The notes under the pieces: generated by a model
The model's database searches: none
What the model was told of the DNA's origin: nothing
What the model saw: only the letters and a program-made list of their open reading frames with translations
Made by a program: the position numbers and the translations under genes
Source of the DNA: CAHJWH01 sp965198905
Lineage (GTDB): Bacteria > Pseudomonadota > Alphaproteobacteria > Caulobacterales > Caulobacteraceae
DNA length: 64,000 bases
Assembly (NCBI GenBank): GCA_965198905.1
Contig: OZ240678.1
Span: forward strand, 3,100,001-3,164,000
Direction of reading: 5' to 3'
Shown here: positions 17,578 through 26,159 of the stretch, piece by piece
Numbering within the stretch: the stretch's first letter is position 1
How the letters are laid out: every line of letters begins with the position of its first letter

Positions 17578-18894
17578 ATGCGGTCCCGTGGTTCGATGGC
17601 GTTAGGGTTTGTGGCTTGGCTCGGGGCGGCGGCCTGTCTGGCAGAACCGGCGTCGACGGCGACGCCCCTCCCGCCACCCTCCGCCTCTTCCAGCGCTTGG
17701 GTCCAGCTCACCGAACACGGGGTGGAGGTGCGTACCGTCGGCGCGACCCCTTGCCCGATAGCGCAGGTCGACGGCCAGTCCCTGCCGCTGGCGCTCCGCA
17801 GCGCTGCAGACGACCGCTTCCCGGCCGTCTGCAGCGCCGCCCTGCCTCCCGCCGCCCGCCGGGTGGAGGTGGAGGGGCGCATGCTCAAGGGGCCGCCGCC
17901 GGTGGTCCGCCGCATCGTGGTGTTCGCCGACACGGGGTGCCGCATCAAGGGGCCGACGGTGCAGGCCTGCAACGACCCGACGCTGTGGCCTTTCGCACAG
18001 GTGGCCCGGCTGGCGGCGGCGCGCCATCCGGACCTCGTGATCCACATCGGCGACTACTACTACCGCGAATCGCCCTGTCCAGTGGGCGACCTGCGCTGCG
18101 CGGGCAGCCCGTCGGGCGATCGCTGGCCGGCCTGGGCCGCCGACATGTTCGACCCCGCCGCGCCCCTGCTGCAGGGGGCGCCCTGGCTGTTCGTGCGCGG
18201 CAACCACGAGAGCTGCTCACGCGGCGGCGTCGGTTGGTTCCGCCTGCTGGACGCTGCGGCGAGCGCCAAGGCGTGCCCGGCGCAGGCTGCGCCCTGGACC
18301 GCACCGATCGGGGGGCTGAACCTCTATGTGCTGGACAGCGCCGACACGGTGGACGAGTCCGCGCCGCCCGCCCGGGTCGCCGATTTCGCCGGCCAGATCG
18401 CCTCGCTTGAGCCGGAGCTGGCGCACAGCCCCGGCTGGATCGTGGTGCACCGGCCGATCTGGGGGCTGGCGCCGGTGGCGCGGCTGGGGCCGCTCGGTCC
18501 GTTCAACGTGGCGCTTAACGCCACCGAGCAGGCGGCGGTGAAGGGGCGCGACCTGGACGCGGTGCGGATGGTCCTGTCCGGCCACGTGCACCACTTCTCC
18601 AGCTTCGACTTTGCCGCGAGCGGCCTGGCGGCGAGCCGTCCGGCCCAGCTGGTGGTCGGCACCGGGGGCGATGTGGGCCTGCCAGCCGACAGCCCTCGCA
18701 TTACCCGGGACAAAGTGCTGCTCGATGGGCTTGAGGCTGTGCACACCGAGTTCGACCGCTTCGGCTACATGGTGCTGGACCGGGCTGGAGAGGGGGCGGA
18801 TGACTGGCGCGGGGTGTTCTACGACGCCCAGGATCACCCTGTGGTGGACTGCCGGTTACAAGCGCGGGCGCTGACCTGCACCCCGGCGCGTTAA
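17578..18894 (+). CDS. Exported metallophosphoesterase
   Basis: The 438-residue protein starts at ATG 17578 after a GGAGG site and has a signal peptide with a possible lipobox (WLGAAACLAE, Cys about residue 20). The calcineurin-like metal sites are VFADTGCR (D), HIGDYYYRE (GD), VRGNHESC (GNHE), and VLSGHVHHFSSF (GHxH). It probably hydrolyses phosphoesters in the periplasm or at the outer membrane. A ribosome-binding site and clean signal sequence support the start. The next gene on the same strand is a glycoside hydrolase 63 bases away. Confidence 0.87.
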   Translation: MRSRGSMALGFVAWLGAAACLAEPASTATPLPPPSASSSAWVQLTEHGVEVRTVGATPCPIAQVDGQSLPLALRSAADDRFPAVCSAALPPAARRVEVEGRMLKGPPPVVRRIVVFADTGCRIKGPTVQACNDPTLWPFAQVARLAAARHPDLVIHIGDYYYRESPCPVGDLRCAGSPSGDRWPAWAADMFDPAAPLLQGAPWLFVRGNHESCSRGGVGWFRLLDAAASAKACPAQAAPWTAPIGGLNLYVLDSADTVDESAPPARVADFAGQIASLEPELAHSPGWIVVHRPIWGLAPVARLGPLGPFNVALNATEQAAVKGRDLDAVRMVLSGHVHHFSSFDFAASGLAASRPAQLVVGTGGDVGLPADSPRITRDKVLLDGLEAVHTEFDRFGYMVLDRAGEGADDWRGVFYDAQDHPVVDCRLQARALTCTPAR

Positions 18895-18957
18895 CCTATA
18901 TGTCCGAAATGGGAGCCATTCGGCCGCCTCGCGCCTTATAGCCGCATTCAGGACGCA

Positions 18958-20136
18958 ATGTCCGCAACGCCCGGCCGCCGGATGCCCCCATCGCCCTTCG
19001 CCAGCTTCTTCATGGCCGGCTTCGAATGCTCGACGCAGAAGCGCAAGGACGGGCGGCGGCTCGATCTGATCGCCTCGTCGCAGCACGACGCGCGCATCCA
19101 GGACGACTATCGCGCCTGCGCGGAGTTCGGCATGCGCACCATCCGCGACGGGCTGCGCTGGCACCTGATCGAGCGCGCGCCTGGCGTCTACGACTGGTCG
19201 AGCTGGCGGCCTATGATCCGCGCCGCCAAGGCTGCGGGCGTGCAGGTGATCTGGGACATCTGCCACTATGGCTGGCCGGAGTTCCTGGACCTGTGGTCGC
19301 CGCGCTGGGTCGAGCGCTTCACCTATTTCGCCGAGGCCGCCGCCCGGGTGTTCAAGGAGGAGACGGGCGAGACGCCGCTGTGGTGCCCCGTCAACGAGAT
19401 CAGCTTCTTCACTTGGTCCGCCGGCCACGAGGGCTACTTCTTCCCGGCCCAGACCGGGCGGGGAATCGAGCTGAAACGCCAGCTCGTGCGCGCCGCGGTC
19501 GCCGCCGCGGAGGCGTGCCTGCGGGTCGATCCTCGCGCGCGGTTCGTCTGGTGCGAGCCGATGGTGAAGGTGGAGCCGGTGGCGCACCTGCCCCAGTTCG
19601 AGGCGGACGACGAGCACGATGGGCAGTTCGAGGCCTTCGACATGATCTCGGGCCGCCGCGACGCCGATCTCGGCGGCCGGCGCGCCCTGCTGGATGTCGT
19701 GGGGTTGAACTACTATCCCCACAACCAGTGGTATCATGCGGGTCCGACCATCCCCATGGGCCACCACGCCTATAGCGACATGCGCGACCTGTTGGCGGTG
19801 ATCGCGCAGCGCTATGGCCGCCCGATGCTGATCTCCGAGACTGGGGCGGAGCGCAGCGGCCGGGCGCCCTGGCTGCACTATGTCTGCGAGGAGGTGCGCG
19901 CGGCGATGGCGGCCGGAGCCGACATCCAAGGCGTGTGCCTGTATCCCATCCTGGCCTATGCGGGCTGGGACAACGAGCGCCACTGCGACGTCGGCCTGTT
20001 CGGCACGCCCGAGGGCGGCGGCGATCGCACCGTCTACGAACCGTTGGCGCGGGAGCTGCAGCGCCAGGAGGCCGAGTTCCAGGTCCTGACGCCTGCCCGG
20101 CGCACGGCCAGGGAAAGGCGTCTGCGCACGGCTTGA
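18958..20136 (+). CDS. Clan GH-A glycoside hydrolase (beta-glucosidase-like)
   Basis: The 392-residue protein has a TIM-barrel pattern. The acid/base glutamate is in LWCPVNEISFFTW (NE, about residue 144) and the nucleophile glutamate in MLISETGAERSG (about residue 299), with WDICHYGWPEFL at an earlier barrel strand. These resemble family 1-type beta-glycosidases, but the protein is shorter than typical GH1 enzymes. No signal peptide is seen, so it is probably cytosolic. The substrate cannot be deduced. ATG at 18958 lies close to the preceding metallophosphoesterase gene. Confidence 0.75.
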   Translation: MSATPGRRMPPSPFASFFMAGFECSTQKRKDGRRLDLIASSQHDARIQDDYRACAEFGMRTIRDGLRWHLIERAPGVYDWSSWRPMIRAAKAAGVQVIWDICHYGWPEFLDLWSPRWVERFTYFAEAAARVFKEETGETPLWCPVNEISFFTWSAGHEGYFFPAQTGRGIELKRQLVRAAVAAAEACLRVDPRARFVWCEPMVKVEPVAHLPQFEADDEHDGQFEAFDMISGRRDADLGGRRALLDVVGLNYYPHNQWYHAGPTIPMGHHAYSDMRDLLAVIAQRYGRPMLISETGAERSGRAPWLHYVCEEVRAAMAAGADIQGVCLYPILAYAGWDNERHCDVGLFGTPEGGGDRTVYEPLARELQRQEAEFQVLTPARRTARERRLRTA

Positions 20137-20167
20137 GACGGCCGCCTCGGCCGCGCATATCAACGCT

Positions 20168-20755
20168 ATGACGCAAGCCTCAACGCCCGATGCCCTGCAA
20201 GGCCTGGCTGGTGTCGCGGCCGCCGCCGGCGTGGGCCCGGCGGGCGGAGGGCGGGGTCTTCCCCCCGTCCACCTTTGGAACCCCGCGCGCTGCGGCGACA
20301 TCGACATCCGCATCGCCCGTGACGGGACCTGGTTTCACGATGGGTCGCCGATCAGGCGGGCTCCGCTGGTGCGGCTGTTCTCCACAGTGCTGCGCAAGGA
20401 CCCGGACGGTTTCCACCTCGTCACCCCGGTGGAGAAGCTTCGCATCCGGGTCGACGATGCGCCCTTCCTGGCCGTGCGGGTGGACCGCGTCGGCGAGGCC
20501 CTGCGCTTTCAGACCAATGTCGGCGACGAGGTGGAGGCGGGGCCCGAGCACGGCCTGACCGTGGGCCGGAACGCGGTCACCGGCGAGCCGGAGCCCTATC
20601 TGCACGTGCGCGGGGGGCTGGTGGCCCGGCTGACCCGGCCGGTGTTCTACGAGCTGGTGGAGATGAGCGAGGCCCGCGCGACCCCGACCGGCGAGGACTT
20701 GGGGGTCTGGAGCGACGGGGCCTGGTTTCGGCTCGGATCGGCGCAAGTGGCTTGA
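20168..20755 (+). CDS. DUF1285 family protein
   Basis: The 195-residue protein has the DUF1285 pattern: CGDIDIRIARDGTWFHDGSP, IRRAPLVRLFSTVLRKDPDG, LVTPVEKLRIRVDDAPFLAV and FQTNVGDEV. The fold in solved members is a PH-like tandem, and the function is unproven. Its stop codon overlaps the TTG start of the NUDIX gene, indicating translational coupling. In alphaproteobacteria the family often precedes a CoA-pyrophosphatase gene, as here. Confidence 0.88.
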   Translation: MTQASTPDALQGLAGVAAAAGVGPAGGGRGLPPVHLWNPARCGDIDIRIARDGTWFHDGSPIRRAPLVRLFSTVLRKDPDGFHLVTPVEKLRIRVDDAPFLAVRVDRVGEALRFQTNVGDEVEAGPEHGLTVGRNAVTGEPEPYLHVRGGLVARLTRPVFYELVEMSEARATPTGEDLGVWSDGAWFRLGSAQVA

Positions 20756-21429
20756 GCGTCGCGCCCACGGCGGCGTCGCCCGTTGCGCTGCTGGAGCCCT
20801 GGATCGCCCGCCGGCTGCATCCCCTGGCCGATCTCGCGACAGCGGACCGGCGGGTTCACTCCGACCAGGACCTGGAGGGGAAAGCCTTTCCGGCGCACGA
20901 GGGTCCGCTGGTCCCCGCCGCCGTGCTCGTGGCGTTGGTCGAGCGCGCCGCCGGGCTGAATCTGATCCTGACCCGGCGCGCCGACACCTTGACGCGCCAT
21001 TCCGGCCAGGTGGCCCTGCCCGGCGGTCGGGCTGATCCGGGCGAGGCAGCCTGGACCACGGCCCTGCGGGAGGCGGAGGAGGAGATTGGGCTGGACCGAC
21101 GTTTCGTGCGGCCGGCGGGGCTCGGCGATCTCTACCGCACCTCCACCGGCTTCGAAATCACCCCGGTGGTGGCCTTCGTGTCGCCCGGCTTCACCATCAC
21201 CGCGTCCGAGGCCGAGGTGGCGGAGGTGTTCGAGACGCCGTTCGCCTTCCTCATGGACCCCGCCAATCACGAGCAGCGCACCTGGGAGGGACCGACGGGG
21301 ACGCGCCGCTACTATGCCATGGCTCACGACGAGCGGCTGATCTGGGGCGCTACGGCGGGCATCCTGCGGGGCTTGTGGGCGCGCCTGTTCGGCGAGGAGG
21401 GGACGGACGCGCAGGTCCGCGACCCGTGA
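20752..21429 (+). CDS. NUDIX hydrolase, probable CoA pyrophosphatase
   Basis: The Nudix box is complete: GGRADPGEAAW followed by TTALREAEEEIGL (about residues 90-113). The upstream LTRRADTLTRHSGQVALPGG matches the NudL/CoAse (UPF0035) motif, suggesting cleavage of CoA or acyl-CoA to phosphopantetheine and ADP. The likely start is TTG at 20752, overlapping the previous stop (TTGA); no nearer ATG precedes the conserved region. The product has 225 residues, normal for the family. Confidence 0.88.
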   Translation: MSVAPTAASPVALLEPWIARRLHPLADLATADRRVHSDQDLEGKAFPAHEGPLVPAAVLVALVERAAGLNLILTRRADTLTRHSGQVALPGGRADPGEAAWTTALREAEEEIGLDRRFVRPAGLGDLYRTSTGFEITPVVAFVSPGFTITASEAEVAEVFETPFAFLMDPANHEQRTWEGPTGTRRYYAMAHDERLIWGATAGILRGLWARLFGEEGTDAQVRDP

Positions 21430-21434
21430 GGCCC

Positions 21435-22385
21435 TCAGCCGACATATCCCGCCGCTCGCCTCAGCCGATCGTTGATCGCTTCGCCTAGGCCCCGGTCCGG
21501 GACATGGGCGACAGCGATGGCGCGGGGGCGACGGCGGTCGGCGTCGCGCAGATGGCTGAACAGGTTGGCCGCCGCCTCCCGCAGGTCGCCGGCCTCGCTC
21601 AGGTTCCAGACCATGGGTCCTGGCTGCGCGCCGGGGCCAAACGCCAGGAAGGCCTCGCCGTCGCCAGGGGCTTCCGCCTCCAGCCGTACCGGCGCATCGG
21701 GGGCGTAGTGCAGGGCCAGCCGGCCCGGCGAGCGGACCGCTTCGCCAGGCGCTTCGTCGAGGGGCCCGGCGACCTCAACGATCGCGTCTCGCGCCAGGCC
21801 GCCCGCGCGCAGGATGGCCGGCCGCTCGCCCAGCAGCGACACCACGGTGGATTCGAGCCCGACGGCGCAGGGGCCGCCGTCCAGCGCGACCGCCGCCGCG
21901 CCGCCGGTCTCCTCCAGGGCGTCCGCGAGCCGGGTGGGGCTCGGCCGACCCGAGCGGTTGGCCGAGGGCGCGGCGACCGGCCGGCCGAACGCGCCGAGCA
22001 GCGCCAGGGCGACCGGATGGGCGGGGACGCGCGCGGCGATGCTGTCGAGCCCGCCCCGGGCCAGATCGCAGACGCCGGCGCCGCCGCCGCGGCCCGCACG
22101 CGCCCGGCCGACCAGGGTCAGCGGGCCGGGCCAGAAGGCTCGGGCCAGCCTGACGCCCGCCGCGGACAGCTCGATCAGCCGGGCGGCGGCGTCCAGGTCG
22201 CCGACGTGGGCGATCAGGGGGTTGAAGCGGGGCCGGCCCTTGGCCTCGAACACGCGGGCGACGGCGGTCGGGTCGCCTGCGTCCGCCGCCAGGCCGTACA
22301 CCGTCTCGGTCGGCATGAGCACCAGCTCGCCGCGGCCCAGGGCGCGCGCCGCCGCCGCGATCTGCGCCGCCGACGGCCCGCTCAA
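21435..22385 (-). CDS. L-threonylcarbamoyladenylate synthase (Sua5 type)
   Basis: The enzyme makes threonylcarbamoyl-AMP for the t6A37 modification of ANN-decoding tRNAs. The 316-residue length indicates the Sua5 form, with an N-terminal YrdC domain and a C-terminal Sua5 domain. Motifs are LVLMPTETVYGLAADAGD, VFEAKGRPRFNPLIAHV (KxR), FWPGPLTLV, RVPAHPVALALL and APSANRSGRPSPT. The linker and C-terminal domain include LALHYAPDAPVRLE. Its start overlaps the stop of the upstream YceI gene by four bases. Confidence 0.95.
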   Translation of the reverse strand: MSGPSAAQIAAAARALGRGELVLMPTETVYGLAADAGDPTAVARVFEAKGRPRFNPLIAHVGDLDAAARLIELSAAGVRLARAFWPGPLTLVGRARAGRGGGAGVCDLARGGLDSIAARVPAHPVALALLGAFGRPVAAPSANRSGRPSPTRLADALEETGGAAAVALDGGPCAVGLESTVVSLLGERPAILRAGGLARDAIVEVAGPLDEAPGEAVRSPGRLALHYAPDAPVRLEAEAPGDGEAFLAFGPGAQPGPMVWNLSEAGDLREAAANLFSHLRDADRRRPRAIAVAHVPDRGLGEAINDRLRRAAGYVG

Positions 22386-23107
22386 CGCGCCTTCTTGGCC
22401 ACCAGCAGCAGCGACACCTGCACCATCGGCTCCACCGGCGCGGGGGAGCGGAACGGCCCCTCGCCGATGCCGAAGGTGCGCCGGTCCAGCGACAGGGTGG
22501 CCTGCATACGGCCCACGTCATGGCTGATGACCACGGTGAACGGCACTGAGGCGCGCCAGACGACGCCGCGGATGTGGACGTCGGCGGTGGCCTGGTAGTC
22601 TCCGGGCGAAAGCTGGGTGATGGTGCGGGTGACTAGCGTGGCCTGGGGGAACTGGGCGGTGGACAACCACTCCGGGTTCGGCAGCGCCTCGTCCTTGATC
22701 GGCTGGCCGGTCAGGGCGGACGTTGTGTCCACGGTGACGGTGGCGTGCGAGGTGGCCAGGTTGCGCGGGTCGAAGGCGACCTGCGCGTCCCAGCTGCGGA
22801 ACACCCCGTCGAAGGGCTGGCCGTTCATCTTGGCGCGGAAGGTTAGGCGCGAGGCCGCCTTGTCCACCGTCCAGACCGGCGCGGCCTTGGCCGGAACGGT
22901 GGAGCGGGCGCTGGGCTTGGGGGTGGCCGCGGGGACATTATGGAGCCTGGCCGGCGCCAGCCCGCCCGGCTTGACGACGACGCGGGCCGGCGCGCGGGCC
23001 GGAGGCTGGCCCGTTTCGTTGGACCGGGCGCGACAGGAGACGACGCCCGCCAGGACGAGGATCGCCGCACCCGGGACGATCAGGCCGGCGGACAGCGTCT
23101 TCCTCAA
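22382..23107 (-). CDS. YceI-like protein with N-terminal anchor
   Basis: This 241-residue protein has a hydrophobic N-terminal segment followed by SCRARS, possibly a lipoprotein site. A proline/alanine-rich linker (about residues 35-75) precedes a YceI-type lipocalin-like domain: WTVDKAASRLTFRAKMNG, FDGVFRSWDAQVAFDP, and FGIGEGPF near the end. YceI proteins bind polyisoprenoids or quinone-like lipids in the periplasm. It overlaps the Sua5 gene by four bases and is followed upstream by a second YceI gene; the two are similar only in fold. Confidence 0.8.
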   Translation of the reverse strand: MRKTLSAGLIVPGAAILVLAGVVSCRARSNETGQPPARAPARVVVKPGGLAPARLHNVPAATPKPSARSTVPAKAAPVWTVDKAASRLTFRAKMNGQPFDGVFRSWDAQVAFDPRNLATSHATVTVDTTSALTGQPIKDEALPNPEWLSTAQFPQATLVTRTITQLSPGDYQATADVHIRGVVWRASVPFTVVISHDVGRMQATLSLDRRTFGIGEGPFRSPAPVEPMVQVSLLLVAKKAR

Positions 23108-23205
23108 AGGGCGGAGTCCTCTCGATGCACGCGCGGCAGCCTCATCGGACCATGCGGCGGCGAGATTGCCAACGGCATAGATTCAGCCCGAAACCCGATA
23201 GCCGC

Positions 23206-23805
23206 CTACTTCTTGGCCTCGGCCTCAATGGCCACGCTCACTTCGTCGCCAGCCATGGGCGCATATTTCGTCATGCCGAAGTCTGAGCGCCGGACCGTCG
23301 CATTGGCCGAAAAGCCCATGCGCACCTCGTGCGAGCGGGCGTCGGCGCTGAAGCCGTTGAACACCACGTCCAGGGTCACCGGGTGCGTCTGGCCGTGCAT
23401 CGTCAGGTCGCCGACGATCTGGCCACGCCCCTCCGCGCCCGGCTTCACCGCTGTGGAGACGAAGCGGATCGTGGGATATTTGCCAGCCTCGAACACCTGG
23501 TCGGCGATCTGGCGGTTGAAGGCCGGGTCGCCGGTGTCGACGGAGTTGGCGTCGATCTCAACCTGCAGCTTGGAGGTTTCCGGATGCGCCGGATCGAAGC
23601 TGTAGGCGCCCTTCACCGCGTCCATGCGCAAGGTGTAGGACGACAGACCCAGGTGGGAGACTTTCAGCGTCACGCTGGTCTGCGCCGGATCGAGCACATA
23701 GTCGCCCGCAGGCGCCGCCGCATAGTCGGTGGAGATCGGCTGGGCGAACACGGGTCCCGCGGCGAGGACCAGTCCGAGCAGGACGGCGGCTGAGCTTCGG
23801 ATCAT
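23206..23805 (-). CDS. YceI family periplasmic protein
   Basis: The 199-residue protein starts with a signal peptide (MIRSSAAVLLGLVLAAGPVF, then AQP). The YceI lipocalin fold is evident from YVLDPAQTSVTLKVSHLGLS, a YSFDPAHPETSKLQVEID strand, VGDLTMHGQTHPVTLDV, and the closing RRSDFGMTKYAPMAGDEVSV. It is expected to carry an isoprenoid-like ligand in the periplasm. It lies 98 bases upstream of the other YceI gene on the same strand. Confidence 0.9.
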   Translation of the reverse strand: MIRSSAAVLLGLVLAAGPVFAQPISTDYAAAPAGDYVLDPAQTSVTLKVSHLGLSSYTLRMDAVKGAYSFDPAHPETSKLQVEIDANSVDTGDPAFNRQIADQVFEAGKYPTIRFVSTAVKPGAEGRGQIVGDLTMHGQTHPVTLDVVFNGFSADARSHEVRMGFSANATVRRSDFGMTKYAPMAGDEVSVAIEAEAKK

Positions 23806-23890
23806 GGGCGTTTCCGGCGCGCGCCGCCGGCCGGTCCCGCTGCACGCGGGACCTCAGACAGACGCGGAGCGCGGCGCTTTGATGGCGAGC

Positions 23891-24373
23891 TCAGACCTGG
23901 GCCAGCATGTAGTCTGCGGATGAGACCTCGAAAGCGCCGCCTTCCTCCACGTTCAGCGTCTCCACCACGCCGTCCTTCACGATCATGGAATAGCGCTGCG
24001 ACCGCGGGCCCATGCCGAACTTGGACGCATCCATCTCAAGGCCGATGGCCTTGGCGAAGGCGCCGTTGCCATCGGCTAGCATCATCACCTTGTCGCCGAC
24101 GTCCTGCGACTTGCCCCAGGCGTCCATGACGAAGACGTCGTTCACCGACACGCAGGCGATGGCGTCCACACCCTTGGCCTTGAGGTCGGAAGCCTTGTCC
24201 AGGAAGCCCGGCAGGTGTTTGGCCGAGCAGGTGGGGGTGAAAGCCCCGGGGACAGCGAACAGGGCCACGGTCTTGCCCCCAAACACGTCGGCGGTGGTCT
24301 TCGGCGCAGGCGCCCCGCCGGTCATAGTCATGAAGGTGGCTTCGGGCAGCTTGTCGCCCGCCTTGATCGTCAT
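23891..24373 (-). CDS. Peroxiredoxin, Prx5 (AhpE/Grx-dependent) type
   Basis: The product has 160 residues from ATG at 24373 (MTIKAGDKLPEATFMTMTGG). The peroxidatic cysteine lies in VPGAFTPTCSAKHLPGF (PxxxTxxC, about residue 49), with the Arg of GPRSQRYSMIV completing the site. No resolving cysteine in the usual 2-Cys position is apparent. It reduces hydrogen peroxide and alkyl peroxides in the cytosol. It is divergent from the YqgE gene with about 106 bases between starts. Confidence 0.93.
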   Translation of the reverse strand: MTIKAGDKLPEATFMTMTGGAPAPKTTADVFGGKTVALFAVPGAFTPTCSAKHLPGFLDKASDLKAKGVDAIACVSVNDVFVMDAWGKSQDVGDKVMMLADGNGAFAKAIGLEMDASKFGMGPRSQRYSMIVKDGVVETLNVEEGGAFEVSSADYMLAQV

Positions 24374-24479
24374 GGCGTGGTTCCCTTGCGTGGATGCGGG
24401 GGCAATAGGGCGCGAAGCCGGACTCGGCAAGCGTGGCCTGGCCGCTTGCATCGTGCGTGCGCTCGCCCATGATACGGAC

Positions 24480-25094
24480 ATGAGCGAACCCGAAGCCGAC
24501 GACGGTGACTTCCTGGCCGGCCGCATGCTGATCGCCATGCCGGGCATCGGCGACCCACGCTTCGAACGTGCGGTGATCCTGATGTGCGCGCACTCCGCCG
24601 ACAACGCCATGGGCGTGACCGTGAACCATCCGATGGACGGCCTGTCGCTCGGCGACCTGCTCGACCGGCTGGGGGTCAAGCCGAAGGCCACCGACGCCTC
24701 CAGGCCCGGCCTGCCGCCGGCGGCCCTGCCCCAGGCCGTGCTGGCGGGAGGGCCGGTGGATCGCGAGCGCGGCTTCGTCATCCATACCGCCGATTACGCC
24801 ACCAGCGACAGCACCTTGCCGGTGAACGAAGAGATATCGCTGACCCCGACACGCGAGGTGCTGGAGGCCATGGCCGACGCCGACCGGAGGCCGCGCCAGT
24901 CGATCCTGGCGCTCGGCTGCGCCACCTGGGGCGCCGGCCAGCTGGAGCAGGAGATCCGCGAGAACGTCTGGCTGGCCTGCGAGGCCGACGAGAGTATCGT
25001 GTTCGACGAGGATCACGAGACCAAGTGGACCCGCGCCCTGGCCAAGATCGGCGTCCGCGCCGACCACCTGTCGACCCAGGCCGGCAGCGCCTGA
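24480..25094 (+). CDS. YqgE/AlgH family protein
   Basis: The 204-residue protein has the family pattern FLAGRMLIAMPGIGDPRFER, AVILMCAHSADNAMGVTVN, VLAGGPVDRERGFVIH and the C-terminal ILALGCATWGAGQLEQEI with ENVWLACEAD. The function is unsettled; AlgH was first tied to alginate regulation. ATG at 24480 (MSEPEADDGDFL) gives the normal length. A long in-frame upstream extension crosses the divergent peroxiredoxin and is spurious. Confidence 0.92.
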   Translation: MSEPEADDGDFLAGRMLIAMPGIGDPRFERAVILMCAHSADNAMGVTVNHPMDGLSLGDLLDRLGVKPKATDASRPGLPPAALPQAVLAGGPVDRERGFVIHTADYATSDSTLPVNEEISLTPTREVLEAMADADRRPRQSILALGCATWGAGQLEQEIRENVWLACEADESIVFDEDHETKWTRALAKIGVRADHLSTQAGSA

Positions 25095-25100
25095 CCTCGG

Positions 25101-25688
25101 CTAGTGCTCCGCGTCTTCGGCGCGGACCCGGCCGAACAGCAGGTGATCGCGCCAGCGGCCGTCGATCTTGAGATAGCCTCGCGCCCGGCCTTCCAGCTCG
25201 AACCCGGCCTTGAGCAGCAGGCGGTGCGAGGCCTCGTTGTCGGGGCAGCAGGCGGCTTCCAGCCGGTGCAGACCGAGCCGGCCGAAGGAGAAGCGCGCGA
25301 GGGCGTTCACCGCCTCCAGCGTATATCCCTGCCGCGCATGGCGCTCGCCCACCCAATAGCCGAGCGTGCCGGTCTGGGCCACGCCTCGCAAGATGTTGCG
25401 CAGGGTGACGCCGCCCACCAGCACGTTGTCGCTGTTGCGGAAGATGAAGAAGGCGTGGCCGACGCCCAGGTCCTGGTCGCGCTGGTAGAGCGCCAGCCGA
25501 CGCCGGAACGCCGAGCGGGTGAGGTCGTCCGCCGGCCAGGTCGGCTCCCAAGGTTGCAGGAAGCCCTGGCTGCCGTGACGCAGGGTGGACCAGGCCGAGA
25601 AGTCGCCCATGCGCGGGGCGCGCAGGCGGACGCGCTCGGCCTCCACCGCGAAACCGGACTCCGCTGACATCCAGTCCAGGACCGCCAT
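25101..25688 (-). CDS. GNAT N-acetyltransferase, RimJ/RimL type
   Basis: The 195-residue protein carries VRLRAPRMGDFSAWSTLR near the start and the acetyl-CoA site GYWVGERHARQGYTLEAV (Q/RxxGxG/A-like, about residues 115-132). It ends with CPDNEASHRLLLKAGFELEG and a GYLKIDGRWRDHLLFG closing segment. These match RimJ-type acetyltransferases, which modify protein N-termini such as ribosomal S5. It is convergent with YqgE (six-base gap) and 12 bases from rnhA on the same strand. Confidence 0.9.
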   Translation of the reverse strand: MAVLDWMSAESGFAVEAERVRLRAPRMGDFSAWSTLRHGSQGFLQPWEPTWPADDLTRSAFRRRLALYQRDQDLGVGHAFFIFRNSDNVLVGGVTLRNILRGVAQTGTLGYWVGERHARQGYTLEAVNALARFSFGRLGLHRLEAACCPDNEASHRLLLKAGFELEGRARGYLKIDGRWRDHLLFGRVRAEDAEH

Positions 25689-25700
25689 CGGTCGGGGAGC

Positions 25701-26159
25701 CTACAGGATTTCAGTTTCGCGCGCGCGGGCTTCCTGCAGCCCCTTGCGGGCCAGGGCGTCCGCGCGCTCGTTCATGGGGTGGCCCGCGTGGCCCTTGACC
25801 CAGCGCCAGGCCACCTCGTGGCGCTGGCGCGCGAGGTCGAGTTCGCGCCAAAGGTCCTCGTTCTTCACCGGCTTCTTGTCGGCGGTCTTCCAGCCGCGCG
25901 CCTTCCAGCCGGCCAGCCATTCGGTGACGCCCTGGCGCAGGTATTGGCTGTCGGTGTGCAGCTCCACCCGGCAGGGGCGCTTGAGCGCCTCCAGCGCGCG
26001 GAGGGCGGCCATCATCTCCATGCGGTTATTGGTGGTGTGGGGCTCGCCGCCGCAGATCTCGCGCTCGTGGCCTCCGGCGGTCAGGATCGCGCCCCAGCCC
26101 CCCGGCCCCGGATTGCCGCTGCACGCGCCGTCGGTGAAGATGGTGACGTCGTCGTTCAT
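25701..26159 (-). CDS. rnhA: Ribonuclease HI
   Basis: The 152-residue enzyme degrades RNA in RNA-DNA hybrids. All four catalytic acids are visible: TIFTDGACSGNPGPGGWG (D), NNRMEMMAALRALE (E), VELHTDSQYLRQGV (D), and GHPMNERADALAR (H and final D). It overlaps thrB by four bases (ATGA), indicating translational coupling. The ispH-thrB-rnhA order is common in alphaproteobacteria. Confidence 0.97.
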   Translation of the reverse strand: MNDDVTIFTDGACSGNPGPGGWGAILTAGGHEREICGGEPHTTNNRMEMMAALRALEALKRPCRVELHTDSQYLRQGVTEWLAGWKARGWKTADKKPVKNEDLWRELDLARQRHEVAWRWVKGHAGHPMNERADALARKGLQEARARETEIL